Below, in pieces: positions 42,105 to 50,942 of a stretch of DNA of 64,000 nt. The translations under genes and the position numbers were made by a program. This DNA comes from Deltaproteobacteria bacterium (lineage in GTDB: Bacteria > Myxococcota_A > Polyangia > GCA-2747355), in contig JACKDQ010000001.1 in NCBI GenBank assembly GCA_020633415.1, positions 883,259 through 947,258 of the forward strand, written 5' to 3'. The notes under the pieces were generated by a model. That model saw nothing but the letters and a program-made list of their open reading frames with translations. It was not told the origin of the DNA and searched no databases. Numbering within the stretch: position 1 is the stretch's first letter; each line of letters starts with the position of its first letter.

Positions 42105-43073
42105 ATGCGTTTCGGATTATCAATGCTCGCGCTGCTGATCGGTGCCTGTGGTTCTTTAGACCAAGGGCCAGTGCTCGATCCCGCTGGCGGTAAAGGTGAG
42201 GTCGGTGCGAAGGCCGGTCAGCTCTACGCGCTGTATCTCGCTTCGGTCACGCCGAAGAAGCGTTGCGATCCGCTCTCGGGATGCGACCTCTACGTCGAGT
42301 TCACGCGTCATGCCTCCCCCAGTGATGGTATGTCGTTCCTCGAGAGCAGTCAGCTGATCGACGGGATCTCTCTCGGTAGCACTGCGTCGTTCAACAGTCT
42401 GATCACGGTCACTACGGCACAATTGCTGACTGCGGAGCCGATCATTGTCGAGGTCTATGATGCCGATCCGGTTGGGTGGTTCGACCCGCATGGCGACGAT
42501 CTGGTTGCGGGCTGCACCTTGAACATACGTGCTGACCAGGCAGCGCCGGGTGGCTTGTCGCCCGAGCTGAGCTGTGACGAAGGTGGCGACCGTGTTGAGC
42601 TGCGCTTCGAGGTTCGGCCAATTCTGCAGAGCGCCTACCTGATCGGGGTTACCGCTGCGACCCTCGCCGGATCGCCCTGCGAAGCATTCAGCGCTGAGGG
42701 TTCGCCCTGCAACTACTATGTCGATTTGACGGTTGGCGAGGCCCGCTTTGTCTCGCCTGTGGCCTGGAACCTCTGGAATGGGAAATCGTTTTCGCTCGAT
42801 CGCGAGATGGCGCTGGTCGACGTGCCCGCGGGAGATCTTGAGCTGACGGTTGGGCTGTGGAGCTACGCGGTACAGCCTTTCTTTGCTGTGAGCAAGCGCG
42901 GTCGCTGCACCGTCAGTTTGACCGAGGCAGAACTCGACCAAGCGGCCGAGCACACCGCTGAAAAGCAGATTTCGCCGACCGCAACAACTTGTCCCGAGCT
43001 GCATGCCCAAGGAGGGTCTGGCCTATCGAGCTTGACGCTGCGCTACAAACGCGTCGATCCACCGAGCGAGTGA
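42105..43073 (+). CDS. Lipoprotein with two C2-like halves
   Basis: 322 residues from ATG 42105, preceded by AGGAGGG. Lipobox IGAC (Cys14 region). The mature protein seems duplicated: QLYALYLASVTPKKRCDP...CDLYVEF and SAYLIGVTAATLAGSPCE...CNYYVDL are parallel openings, each with a Cys pair. The first half has VEVYDADPVGWFDPHGDDLV, which looks like a C2 calcium-binding loop. Calcium or lipid binding at the cell surface is inferred, not shown. The next gene has a similar start (lipobox, then KGE), but a different fold. Confidence 0.7.
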   Translation: MRFGLSMLALLIGACGSLDQGPVLDPAGGKGEVGAKAGQLYALYLASVTPKKRCDPLSGCDLYVEFTRHASPSDGMSFLESSQLIDGISLGSTASFNSLITVTTAQLLTAEPIIVEVYDADPVGWFDPHGDDLVAGCTLNIRADQAAPGGLSPELSCDEGGDRVELRFEVRPILQSAYLIGVTAATLAGSPCEAFSAEGSPCNYYVDLTVGEARFVSPVAWNLWNGKSFSLDREMALVDVPAGDLELTVGLWSYAVQPFFAVSKRGRCTVSLTEAELDQAAEHTAEKQISPTATTCPELHAQGGSGLSSLTLRYKRVDPPSE

Positions 43074-43275
43074 TCCTGATCTGCGCCAGATATGCGCCGG
43101 CTCGCTGCGGCAAGTGCTGGGCGGACAAAAAGCGACAAATCGGAAAACCGAGTGCTCGGTGGCTGGTCACGCCAGCGACGGTGGCCGGCGTTGCCCATTT
43201 TGTCTTTCAATTTGCGCGCGTTGGAATGGTCCAGCTCTTGCTTAACTGCCGGCGGACGTTGTGAAAGGAGTCCCG

Positions 43276-44112
43276 ATGATCGTGGTCAAAAGGCTTGTCG
43301 TGATCGCCGGTGTTTGCTTGGTTGGTGGCTGTGGCTCGGTCGATCTGCAAGAGCAGGCCGACGAGAGTGCCGGCAAGGGCGAGTCTTGGCAGAGCGCGAT
43401 CAGCGGCGTGATCAACTGCGCAGCCGGCGAAACCGTTGAATATGGGTTTTTTACCGGCAAGTCGGGGCAGCGCGGCACGCAGCGAATCAAAGTCAAAGGG
43501 ATGACCCCGCGACGCAAGGCGGACTACCGCTTGGGTGTCTCCGCCGATGGTCAGTCCTTGGGCGGCGTCGCCGGTCACGACAAGGCCAGCTTCGAGATCG
43601 CGCCGGCGGTGTTCACCGTTACCGTTGCCTGCACGCGCGACTACGGCATGCAGTCTTACGAATTCAGTGTGAATCTGCCCTCGCACGGTGGCAGCGTCGC
43701 CGAGGCGCTAAGCTGGCCGATCGCTTGTCCGGACCGTCTGGGCGCTGAGCAAAGTTCCGGGCAAGATCTCGAGGGGCGAAGCAAGGACAAGGGCGTCTAC
43801 GCCGCCGCGCCAGGGACGGTGATCGCCGTGGAGCGTTTTTCCGGCGCTGGCAAGACGGTCGTGATCGAGCACCCCGAGGCTGTCGCCCGGATCGTCGCTG
43901 GCTACGGTCACCGCCAGCTGCGAACGCAATACTCTGGGCTTTCGGGATACCGTGTGCGCGTTGGCGACCGGATCTATCCCGGCGAGCGGATCGGTACACT
44001 GAAGAGCAACCGCAAGCTCGACTTTCGGCTCAATGACACCAGCTCGGCCTACGTGCGCGCGCTATTGCCGCTCCACTACCTGGCCCCCTTGCCCGCCTGC
44101 AGCGAGCGCTAG
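43276..44112 (+). CDS. Degenerate M23 (LytM-like) lipoprotein
   Basis: 278 residues from ATG 43276, with AAAGGAG seven bases upstream. Lipobox VGGC (Cys19). The C-terminal ~120 residues follow the M23/LytM layout: GVYAAAPGTVIAVE, KTVVIEHPE, GYGHRQLRTQYSGL, VRVGDRIYPGERIGTL. But the zinc ligands are largely missing: the usual HxGxD is RSKDKGVY and the final HLHFE is KLDFRLN, with only the GH of YGHRQ retained. It is therefore probably a non-catalytic regulator or scaffold like EnvC or NlpD. An N-terminal beta domain precedes it. Confidence 0.78.
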   Translation: MIVVKRLVVIAGVCLVGGCGSVDLQEQADESAGKGESWQSAISGVINCAAGETVEYGFFTGKSGQRGTQRIKVKGMTPRRKADYRLGVSADGQSLGGVAGHDKASFEIAPAVFTVTVACTRDYGMQSYEFSVNLPSHGGSVAEALSWPIACPDRLGAEQSSGQDLEGRSKDKGVYAAAPGTVIAVERFSGAGKTVVIEHPEAVARIVAGYGHRQLRTQYSGLSGYRVRVGDRIYPGERIGTLKSNRKLDFRLNDTSSAYVRALLPLHYLAPLPACSER

Positions 44113-44117
44113 TTACG

Positions 44118-45149
44118 ATGACGACGCGTCGCGTGTTAGTCACCGGTGCTGCGGGGTATCTGGGCACCGAGATCGTCGCTCAGCTACTCGAGCGCGGCTA
44201 TCGTGTTCGCGGAAGCGTGCGCGATCCGAACGATCCCAGCAAGACCGCGCATCTGCGCGAACTGGCCGCGGAGCATCCCGAACAGTTGGAGCTGGTCCGC
44301 GCCGACCTGCTGCAAGCGGGAGCATTCGCCGAGCCGATCAAGGACTGCGACTACGTCATCCACACCGCCTCTTCGGTGATGCTCTCGGCCAAGGACCCGC
44401 AACGGGAGATCGTCGACGTGGCGGTGCGCGGCACCGAGAACGTGATGCAAGCGGCGTGTGCGCAACCGAGCGTGCGACGCGTTGTGATGACCTCGTCGAT
44501 CGTCGCCGTCGTCAACTTTCGCTTGTCCGAAGCGCATCGTCACACCGAGGCTGATTGGGCCGAGGACGCCAAATTGCAGGTCGATCCCTACGCGCTGTCC
44601 AAGTTCCTCGCTGAGCGCACGGCCTGGCGCTACTACGAGCAGCAAGGCGAAACCAAGCGCTTTGAGCTGGTGACGATCTGTCCGAGTTTTGTGATCGGCC
44701 CGGTTCGAGCGCGTGTACACCTGCGCTCAAGTCCCAGTTTGGTGCGCGACCTGTTGCGCCGCAAGATCCCCGGCTGCCCGCAGCTGTTCTTTAACGTGGT
44801 CGATATTCGCGACGTGGCCCGCGCCCATCTGGAGGCGCTTGAGCGTTCTCAAGCCAACGGGCGCTACATCGTTAGCGCTCACGAGCATTGGCTGCAGGAG
44901 ATCGCGCTGCAAATGGCGGCGCTCTTTCCGCAGCGCAAGATTCCCACGCGCCGGCTGCCAAATCTGCTGCTGATGGTCGCCGCGCTGTTCGATAAGCGCG
45001 CCAACTTCGCGTTGGTTCGGCGCAATGCCAGCCGAAAGATGCTGCTGAACAACGGTCGCGGTCGCGCCGATCTTGGCATCGACTACCGTCCGCTCGACCA
45101 GTCGCTCAAAGACTGCTGCGATTCGATGATCGAACAGGGCTTCGTCTAG
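44118..45149 (+). CDS. NAD(P)-dependent epimerase/reductase of the extended SDR family
   Basis: 343 residues. Rossmann motif VTGAAGYLGTEI at the N-terminus, active-site Tyr158 and Lys162 in YALSKFLAE, with the Ser of MTSSIVAVV upstream. HTASSVMLSAKDPQREIVDVAV and VDIRDVARAHLEAL resemble dihydroflavonol-4-reductase and cinnamoyl-CoA-reductase-like SDRs. Substrate is unknown; these enzymes reduce or epimerise carbonyl or hydroxyl groups on small molecules. It starts five bases after the M23-like gene, so it may be co-transcribed with it although the functions look unrelated. Confidence 0.88.
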   Translation: MTTRRVLVTGAAGYLGTEIVAQLLERGYRVRGSVRDPNDPSKTAHLRELAAEHPEQLELVRADLLQAGAFAEPIKDCDYVIHTASSVMLSAKDPQREIVDVAVRGTENVMQAACAQPSVRRVVMTSSIVAVVNFRLSEAHRHTEADWAEDAKLQVDPYALSKFLAERTAWRYYEQQGETKRFELVTICPSFVIGPVRARVHLRSSPSLVRDLLRRKIPGCPQLFFNVVDIRDVARAHLEALERSQANGRYIVSAHEHWLQEIALQMAALFPQRKIPTRRLPNLLLMVAALFDKRANFALVRRNASRKMLLNNGRGRADLGIDYRPLDQSLKDCCDSMIEQGFV

Positions 45150-45169
45150 CGACGCTCTAGCGCAGCTTT

Positions 45170-45183
45170 CGGCGAATTCGCCG
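45170..45183. promoter_or_regulatory. 14-bp perfect palindrome
   Basis: CGGCGAATTCGCCG lies 20 bases after the SDR stop and ~75 bases before the GH130 start. It could be an operator for the GH130 gene or part of a terminator; there is no T-run. Confidence 0.3.
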
Positions 45184-45257
45184 CTGGCATCGCCTGCTGC
45201 GCAAGGGCTAGTGCGGCTAGCGCTCCTGAGATAGGCTTGTCCCAACAGAGGGGGCCT

Positions 45258-46247
45258 ATGTCTAAGACGATCATCGGTGATGCCGTTGCCAACATCCCTT
45301 GGGAGGATCGGCCGAGCGGTTGTTCCGACGTGATGTGGCGCTACAGCAAGAACCCGATCATCGGGTGGAATCCGATTCCGCCGGCAGCGCGGATCTTCAA
45401 TAGCGCGGTCTTGCCGTTTCGGGGTGGTTTCGCCGGTGTGTTTCGCGCCGACCAGAAGAACGGCCGCCCGCAGCTCTACGTCGGTTTTTCCGACGACGCG
45501 CTGAACTGGAAGATCAAGCACGAACGCTTGGCCTGGGTCGACCCAGCCGGTGCGCCGAGTCCAACCAGCTACGCCTACGACCCGCGGGTGACGTTGCTGG
45601 ATAGTCGCTACTACATCACCTGGTGCGATGATTTCCCTGGGCCGGCGATCGGTCTTGGTGTCACCGACGATTTCGAGCGCTTCACCCGTCTCGAGCGGCC
45701 ACTGATGCCGTTTAACCGCAACGGTGTGCTCTTTCCGCGCAAGATCGGCGACGCCTACGTGATGCTCAGCCGCCCTTCGGACAGCGGACACACGCCGTTT
45801 GGCGATATCGTGCTCAGTCATAGCCCGGACTTGGTGCACTGGGGTCGCCACCGGATGGTGATGCGTAGCGGCGGCGAGGGCTGGTGGCAGGGCCTGAAGA
45901 TCGGCGCGGGTCCAGTGCCGATCGAAACCAAAGAGGGTTGGCTGCTGATCTATCACGGCGTGTCGGCACCCTGTAATGGCTACGTCTATAGCTTCGGCGC
46001 GGCGCTGCTCGATCTCGACGACCCGAGCAAAGTGCGCTACCGCACGCGCGACTACCTGCTCACGCCGGAAAAGCCGTACGAGACGGTCGGCTTCGTGCCC
46101 AACGTGTGCTTCCCTTGCGCCACGCTGCACGACGCGGCAAGCGGTCGCATCGCGATCTATTACGGCGCAGCCGATACCTATACCGCGGTGGCCTTCAGCC
46201 AGGTCGACGAGCTACTCGCTTATCTCAAGCAAAACTCGCAGCTCTAG
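45258..46247 (+). CDS. Glycoside hydrolase family 130 phosphorylase
   Basis: 329 residues from ATG 45258, just after GAGGGGG. It has the five-bladed propeller pattern of GH130: NPIIGWNP, RIFNSAVLPFRGGFAGVFR, YAYDPRVTLLDSRYYITW, NGVLFPRKIGDAYVMLSRPSD and WLLIYHGVS. GH130 enzymes phosphorolyse beta-mannosides (for example beta-1,4-mannobiose or mannosylglucose) to mannose-1-phosphate. No signal peptide, so cytoplasmic. Substrate is not deducible. It converges on a glycan-related set (isoamylase, porin-like protein, lipoprotein); their stops lie in one perfect hairpin. Confidence 0.85.
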   Translation: MSKTIIGDAVANIPWEDRPSGCSDVMWRYSKNPIIGWNPIPPAARIFNSAVLPFRGGFAGVFRADQKNGRPQLYVGFSDDALNWKIKHERLAWVDPAGAPSPTSYAYDPRVTLLDSRYYITWCDDFPGPAIGLGVTDDFERFTRLERPLMPFNRNGVLFPRKIGDAYVMLSRPSDSGHTPFGDIVLSHSPDLVHWGRHRMVMRSGGEGWWQGLKIGAGPVPIETKEGWLLIYHGVSAPCNGYVYSFGAALLDLDDPSKVRYRTRDYLLTPEKPYETVGFVPNVCFPCATLHDAASGRIAIYYGAADTYTAVAFSQVDELLAYLKQNSQL

Positions 46248-46262
46248 CAGTCTTGCTAGAGC
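46241..46262. terminator. Bidirectional hairpin containing both stop codons
   Basis: GCTCTAGCA (46241-46249) and TGCTAGAGC (46254-46262) are a perfect 9-bp inverted repeat with loop GTCT. The plus stop TAG (46245-46247) and the minus stop TAG (46258-46256) occupy mirror positions in the stem. No T-tract follows, but position and symmetry suit a bidirectional terminator. Confidence 0.6.
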
Positions 46263-46804
46263 GCGCGGCCGGCGAGAAACTGATCGATCATCGTGCCGAC
46301 TTGTCGGGCCATCACTTTGGCCACCGAGCTGATCGCGTCGGCTTCCTTTTGGTGGGCGAAAGGCATGATCGCCGCTTGCTCGAACTGCTCGGTGACCGCT
46401 GAGTCGAGCTGTGTCCGCTCGCTAAGCGTGACCTTGAGGTAGACGTTCCAGCGAAAGCGTCCGCGAATCTCGCCGTAGTAGCGGGCCTGGCTTTCGACCA
46501 ACATCAACAGCGGCGCGTTGCTCTCGCTGCCCAAACGTTTGAGGCGTCGCGCTGAATCGCGCAATCGGCTGAATTGTTTGATGTCGAGCTTGCGCAGTTT
46601 GTCGACCAGATTGCGCTGGCGCAGCGCTTCGCTGATCGCCGAGCTAAGCTCGTCAGTCGCGGTGAAGGCGCGGTTTTGGTAAATGTCGTCGTGGACCAGC
46701 AGCGTCGCGACGTCGACCGGTGTGGCGAGCCGCTGGGTCGGCAGCGGTTTGATGCAACCGAATGCAACAAGAGTGGGTAAGAGCAACAGCTGGCGGCAAC
46801 GCAT
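46256..46804 (-). CDS. Lipoprotein, unknown function
   Basis: 182 residues from ATG 46804, which overlaps the stop of the upstream porin-like gene in a TAATG. Lipobox AFGC (Cys17). The mature part has TPVDVATLLVHDDIYQNRAF, a helical Arg/Leu-rich middle, and QARYYGEIRGRFRWNVYLKVTLS near residue 125. No family recognised. The coupling to the porin-like gene suggests the two act together, as a lipoprotein partner of an outer-membrane protein. Confidence 0.7.
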   Translation of the reverse strand: MRCRQLLLLPTLVAFGCIKPLPTQRLATPVDVATLLVHDDIYQNRAFTATDELSSAISEALRQRNLVDKLRKLDIKQFSRLRDSARRLKRLGSESNAPLLMLVESQARYYGEIRGRFRWNVYLKVTLSERTQLDSAVTEQFEQAAIMPFAHQKEADAISSVAKVMARQVGTMIDQFLAGRAL

Positions 46805-48324
46805 TAGAACCATCCCTCGGTTTCGATCGCGACCACGCCATGTAGGTGGCGATCGCTTTGTTCGCGAAAGGCATCGAACTGGTCGAGTGTCTCGACGAAG
46901 CTGTTGCCGAACGCATTGTGCATGTTGGAGTGCTGCACGCCGACCAACAGTCGCAATGAGGGGCGGGTGAAGATGCCGACGCCGGTCGGGTTGAGCACCA
47001 CACCGCCTTTGATCTGCCAGGTGTTGCGCGTGTCGATGTCGCCGAATTCGAGGCCGCGAGCATCGGCGCGTCCAGCGCTACTGGTAAATACCGAGTCAAA
47101 GTGGCCGCGCCAGAGGTTGCCGTTGAGCGAGCGCTCTTGGGCGATGCTACCTTCGGCCAGCAAATGAACCCTCTCGCTGAGGTAAGTCTGCAATCGCAGC
47201 ACGGTGGAGTAGAAGATGCGGTTATCCTCGCCGGCGGCCACCTCGTTGTCGCGGTTGACGTGGTAACCGAACATCACGCCCCAGGCCAGGTCCAGGCGGT
47301 TCTTGATCAAGGTCAGCTGCATTTCGTTGCCGATGTTGAGCTCGTAGCGCTCGTCGGTCAGCTCTTTGACGAAGATCGTGTATTCGCGGCCGCCCTCTTG
47401 CTCGGTCTTGCGCGTCTCGGGATGACGGCGCAAGAAGTTAGCAAACAGGTTGTTCCAGGTCAGCGGGCCGAGATTGCCGAAGCCGAGATAGGCGACGAGC
47501 TTGTAGGACAGCGCGGCGACCGGCTCCGGGTCAGGGAATTGATCGGCGGCACCGGGATTGAGTTCGAGGAACCGTTTGACGATCTCGCCGCGAACGAAGT
47601 CTTGGTAGGTCGCATTTTCGGGCAGTGGCGTAACGTGTGGGGCAAAGCGGTTACCGCGCACGGCGGGCTCGTAGAGCAATTGACCGCCGACGCCGAGTTC
47701 AAACTGACGGGCGACGCGCCAGCGCAGCGCGGCACCAACGGTGAGGATCGTGCTGTACTCTGTACCGTGAACGAAAAAGCCCGAATCGCCAAAGCCGAGC
47801 AGCAGGTCGAGATTGTCGTTTTGCAGGCGACCCGAAACGCCAAGTGTTTCGAAAAACAACTGTGCCGGGCGCATGTCGTACAGACCGAGGTCGCCGTACT
47901 CGTAGTTCAGCGTGCCGAAGCGCCAGGTCACGCCGCTTAGTAGGATGTTGCCAGCTTCGACGTAGAGCTGGGTTGCCGCAAAAGCGCCGAGATTGCCGTT
48001 GCGCCCTTCAGCGTTGGCGAACGATCCGCCTTCGATGCGAAGCTGAACGTTGGCCCAGACGTCGTTGGTCCCGGGGCTGGGCTGCAGCATGTCGTAGCGC
48101 ATCTGCAGTGCCCCCCAAGGGCCCTCATTGAGCAAACGGCCATAGAGGTTCCAGAGGCCGAGGCGCGATTCACCACCCTGGAAGTCGGGTCGAGCCATGA
48201 TGCGAAAGTAGCCGCCAACGCTGAAGCGATCGCGTTTGACCTCGGCTTGGGCTGCGATCGTCAGCAGCGTGATGGATAGCAGCGCGAGAGCTTGTAGGAG
48301 ACGGGCTAGTCGGTGGCGAAGCAT
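46804..48324 (-). CDS. Outer-membrane porin-like beta-barrel
   Basis: 506 residues with a signal peptide cleaved near AAQAEVK. The rest alternates polar and hydrophobic residues in many strands (FSVGGYFRIMARPDF, LYVEAGNILLSGVTWRFG, LLLGFGDSGFFVHG), with the C-terminal Phe typical of barrel insertion. Size and placement after a secreted isoamylase suggest a carbohydrate porin of maltoporin type, but the sequence alone does not prove the substrate. It is 30 bases downstream of the isoamylase and overlaps the next lipoprotein gene, so the three form one operon. Confidence 0.75.
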   Translation of the reverse strand: MLRHRLARLLQALALLSITLLTIAAQAEVKRDRFSVGGYFRIMARPDFQGGESRLGLWNLYGRLLNEGPWGALQMRYDMLQPSPGTNDVWANVQLRIEGGSFANAEGRNGNLGAFAATQLYVEAGNILLSGVTWRFGTLNYEYGDLGLYDMRPAQLFFETLGVSGRLQNDNLDLLLGFGDSGFFVHGTEYSTILTVGAALRWRVARQFELGVGGQLLYEPAVRGNRFAPHVTPLPENATYQDFVRGEIVKRFLELNPGAADQFPDPEPVAALSYKLVAYLGFGNLGPLTWNNLFANFLRRHPETRKTEQEGGREYTIFVKELTDERYELNIGNEMQLTLIKNRLDLAWGVMFGYHVNRDNEVAAGEDNRIFYSTVLRLQTYLSERVHLLAEGSIAQERSLNGNLWRGHFDSVFTSSAGRADARGLEFGDIDTRNTWQIKGGVVLNPTGVGIFTRPSLRLLVGVQHSNMHNAFGNSFVETLDQFDAFREQSDRHLHGVVAIETEGWF

Positions 48325-48354
48325 CGAGGGTTCTCGGGGTCGTTGGTGCGGCGT

Positions 48355-50769
48355 TTAAGGGGCGGCGCGAAGCAGGACGATTGAAAACGGTGCGACGCGA
48401 TATTTGGCCTCAGGAACGGCGACAGGCTGCTCGAGCGAAATGTTCTGCGAGCGCTTCTTGTCGGCACTGGCGGCGAAATTTTCCTCGAGGTCGAAGAACG
48501 ATTGGGTGTCGAGCAAACGCTGCCAGCTGCGCTGCTCGGGCAAGGTGAAGTCGACCCAGTCCGTTTCCATATTGATCAATAGCAAAAGCTCTGGGCCAGC
48601 GTTCTGGTCCCAGTAGTGTTGCATCAGCTGGCGCTTCGACCAATCACCGTCGGTCATGTCGCTATTCTGGGCGTTCTTCCAGGCGAAGGGCGCGCCGCCG
48701 TCGTAGGCACTCGGTGAAAAGGCGTGCAAATTAGCCTTGCGCAGCGCGGTCAGTTGGCTGACGAAGTCGACCATTCGCTGACGGTCGGTGTTGGGTTGCC
48801 AGGTGCCCCAGGCAAACCAGTTCCAGTGATTGTCGGCGCCGCTGGAGTAGGCGTTGTTGTTGCCGAATTGGGTGCGCATCCACTCATCGCCGCCGAGCAT
48901 CATCGGCGTGCCGTGCGATAGCATCAACACCGCGAACATGTTGCGGAGCATTTGGCGCTTGAGATGTTCGTTGTTCTCGCCGAGGTCGCGCGAGCGATTG
49001 TAATCCTCGCCGCTTTGCCGGTCGCAAAACGGTGAGAGCCGCTGGTCGCAACACCGCGGGTTGAGCACGCCGCAGCCGTTCTTCTTCTCGTTGTAGGAGA
49101 ACAGATCGTAGCCGGTAAAACCGTCGTGAGCGGTGATGAAGTTGACCGAGTGGTAGGGTCGACGTCCGTTATGGTTGAACAGGTCGTATGAGCCGGTGAG
49201 CGCGCCGGCAATATCGACCGCGCCTTCTTTTTGGTTGAGTGCGCGATCGTCGGTGTTGAAAAACGAGCGCCAGACGTCTCGGAAGTTGGCGTTCCATTCG
49301 CCCCAGGCGCGATCGCCTTCGCTGGCTTTGGGGAAGGCGCCGAGTTTGAAATGCGCGATCGACCAAGGCTCGGCGATCAGCGGTACGTTGTAGCGTTTGA
49401 GTATTGGATCATCGACGATCTCTTGCAGCACGCTGTCTTTCGGGTCGAGCCAGGTGTTGGGGTCGAGGTCTTTGGCGCCGAGCACGGGGGCGAGATCGAA
49501 GCGGTAGCCATCGACGTGGAGCTCCTCGACCCAGTAGCGCAGGCTGTCGATGATCAGTCGGCGCATCGGGCGATTGTTGCAGCGCGTTTCGTTGCCGACG
49601 CCGGTATTGTTCCAATAGGTTTGGTTGTCGGCCGACAGCGCGTAATAGGAGGCGTTGTCGATGCCGCGGAAGTTGTAGAGCCCGGCGACTTCTTTCGGGT
49701 CGAAGTTGGCGAGTTTGACGCCCGTGGCGGGATCGACCTGAAAATCGTCTTGCTCGAGCTTTTCGCGCCAGAGACCGCCTTCGCCGGAGTGGTTGTAGAC
49801 CACATCGAGCAGCACTTCGATGTCGCGCTGGTGGAGTTGGTCGACCATCCATTTGAACTCGTCGATCACCTGGTTACGCTCGCGGGCCGAGGCGTAGCTG
49901 AGCTCGGGCGAAAAGAAGTTGAGCGTCATGTAGCCCCAGTAGCCGCCGTCGAGCGGCTTCTCTTGGACCGGCATTAGCTCAACGGCGGTGATGCCGAGCT
50001 GCTTGAAGTAGTCGGCCTTTTCCCCGACCCCGCGAAAGGTGCCCGGATGCGTAACGCCCGACGCAGCGTCGGCGGTAAAGCCCTTGGCGTGCACTTCGTA
50101 GATGATCCGTGCGGTGTTGCGCGCCGCCGCCCAGCTCGCGTCTTGGCGATTCTTGCGCCAGCTCGTTTCGTTGGCGCTCCAGACGTACTCGCTCTTGACG
50201 ATCACGCTCTTGGTCGCGGCGGCCCAAGTCGACTCGGCGCGCGCTGGCCCGGTGGCGGTCGATCCCTTGCTCCAGTCGTGGTCGCGGTGCAGCGCACGCG
50301 CGTATGGATCGGAAAGCAGCTTGTTGGGATTGAAGCGATTGCCGTCTTTGTCGACGTCGGCGATGAAGCCATGGATCGACCCCGGGAACCATTTTTCGTC
50401 GAACGGCCAGTTGGGGCCCCACGCCGCGTAGCCGTAGTGTTGCCCGACACCGACGCCCTGGACGTAGATGTTCCAGACGTCGCCGAAGCGCGTCAACGGG
50501 ATGCGCCGCGTCGGTTCGCTGCGCTCGGGATCGTCGAAGAGCAGCAGTTCGATGCGCGTGGCGTTTGCCGAGTAGAGCGAAAAGTTGGCGCCCTGGTCGA
50601 TCAGCGTGGTGCCGAGGTGCTCGAGCTTGGCGATCGACGTTTCGTTCAGCGAAGGTGCGCGCGGCTCGGTTTGGTAGAGTCGTGCGGTGTCGGCCGCCGA
50701 GCAGGCGCTGGTCGCAGAGAGCGAACAACACAGTAAGTAAATAAGGCCAAAAGACGCAGATTTAGTCAT
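48355..50769 (-). CDS. Secreted isoamylase / glycogen debranching enzyme (GH13)
   Basis: 804 residues. A signal sequence ends at TSAC, so it may be a lipoprotein. An N-terminal CBM48-like domain (GANFSLYSANATRIELLLF) precedes the GH13 barrel: DVVYNHSGEG, the nucleophile Asp425 in DGYRFDLAP, the acid Glu467 in IAEPWS, and ITAHDGFT. Length and signal fit extracellular isoamylases (~776 residues in Pseudomonas) better than cytoplasmic GlgX. It hydrolyses alpha-1,6 branches in glycogen or amylopectin. It heads the operon with the porin-like protein and a lipoprotein, which suggests uptake of the released oligosaccharides. Confidence 0.9.
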   Translation of the reverse strand: MTKSASFGLIYLLCCSLSATSACSAADTARLYQTEPRAPSLNETSIAKLEHLGTTLIDQGANFSLYSANATRIELLLFDDPERSEPTRRIPLTRFGDVWNIYVQGVGVGQHYGYAAWGPNWPFDEKWFPGSIHGFIADVDKDGNRFNPNKLLSDPYARALHRDHDWSKGSTATGPARAESTWAAATKSVIVKSEYVWSANETSWRKNRQDASWAAARNTARIIYEVHAKGFTADAASGVTHPGTFRGVGEKADYFKQLGITAVELMPVQEKPLDGGYWGYMTLNFFSPELSYASARERNQVIDEFKWMVDQLHQRDIEVLLDVVYNHSGEGGLWREKLEQDDFQVDPATGVKLANFDPKEVAGLYNFRGIDNASYYALSADNQTYWNNTGVGNETRCNNRPMRRLIIDSLRYWVEELHVDGYRFDLAPVLGAKDLDPNTWLDPKDSVLQEIVDDPILKRYNVPLIAEPWSIAHFKLGAFPKASEGDRAWGEWNANFRDVWRSFFNTDDRALNQKEGAVDIAGALTGSYDLFNHNGRRPYHSVNFITAHDGFTGYDLFSYNEKKNGCGVLNPRCCDQRLSPFCDRQSGEDYNRSRDLGENNEHLKRQMLRNMFAVLMLSHGTPMMLGGDEWMRTQFGNNNAYSSGADNHWNWFAWGTWQPNTDRQRMVDFVSQLTALRKANLHAFSPSAYDGGAPFAWKNAQNSDMTDGDWSKRQLMQHYWDQNAGPELLLLINMETDWVDFTLPEQRSWQRLLDTQSFFDLEENFAASADKKRSQNISLEQPVAVPEAKYRVAPFSIVLLRAAP

Positions 50770-50942
50770 CGGACTTCCTGCCGCAACCAGGCGGGTTGTA
50801 TTTAGCGAACGCGCTCGGTGGAGACAACCGCTAATGGCCGATTTCTTTCAGAAAAGTGGTGAGCTGCGCGGACAGTTGCCCTACGGTATTTTCGCAGTCG
50901 CTCGGCGTTGGTGCAGCACAGCGGGCATTTCGCCTGCGTTGG

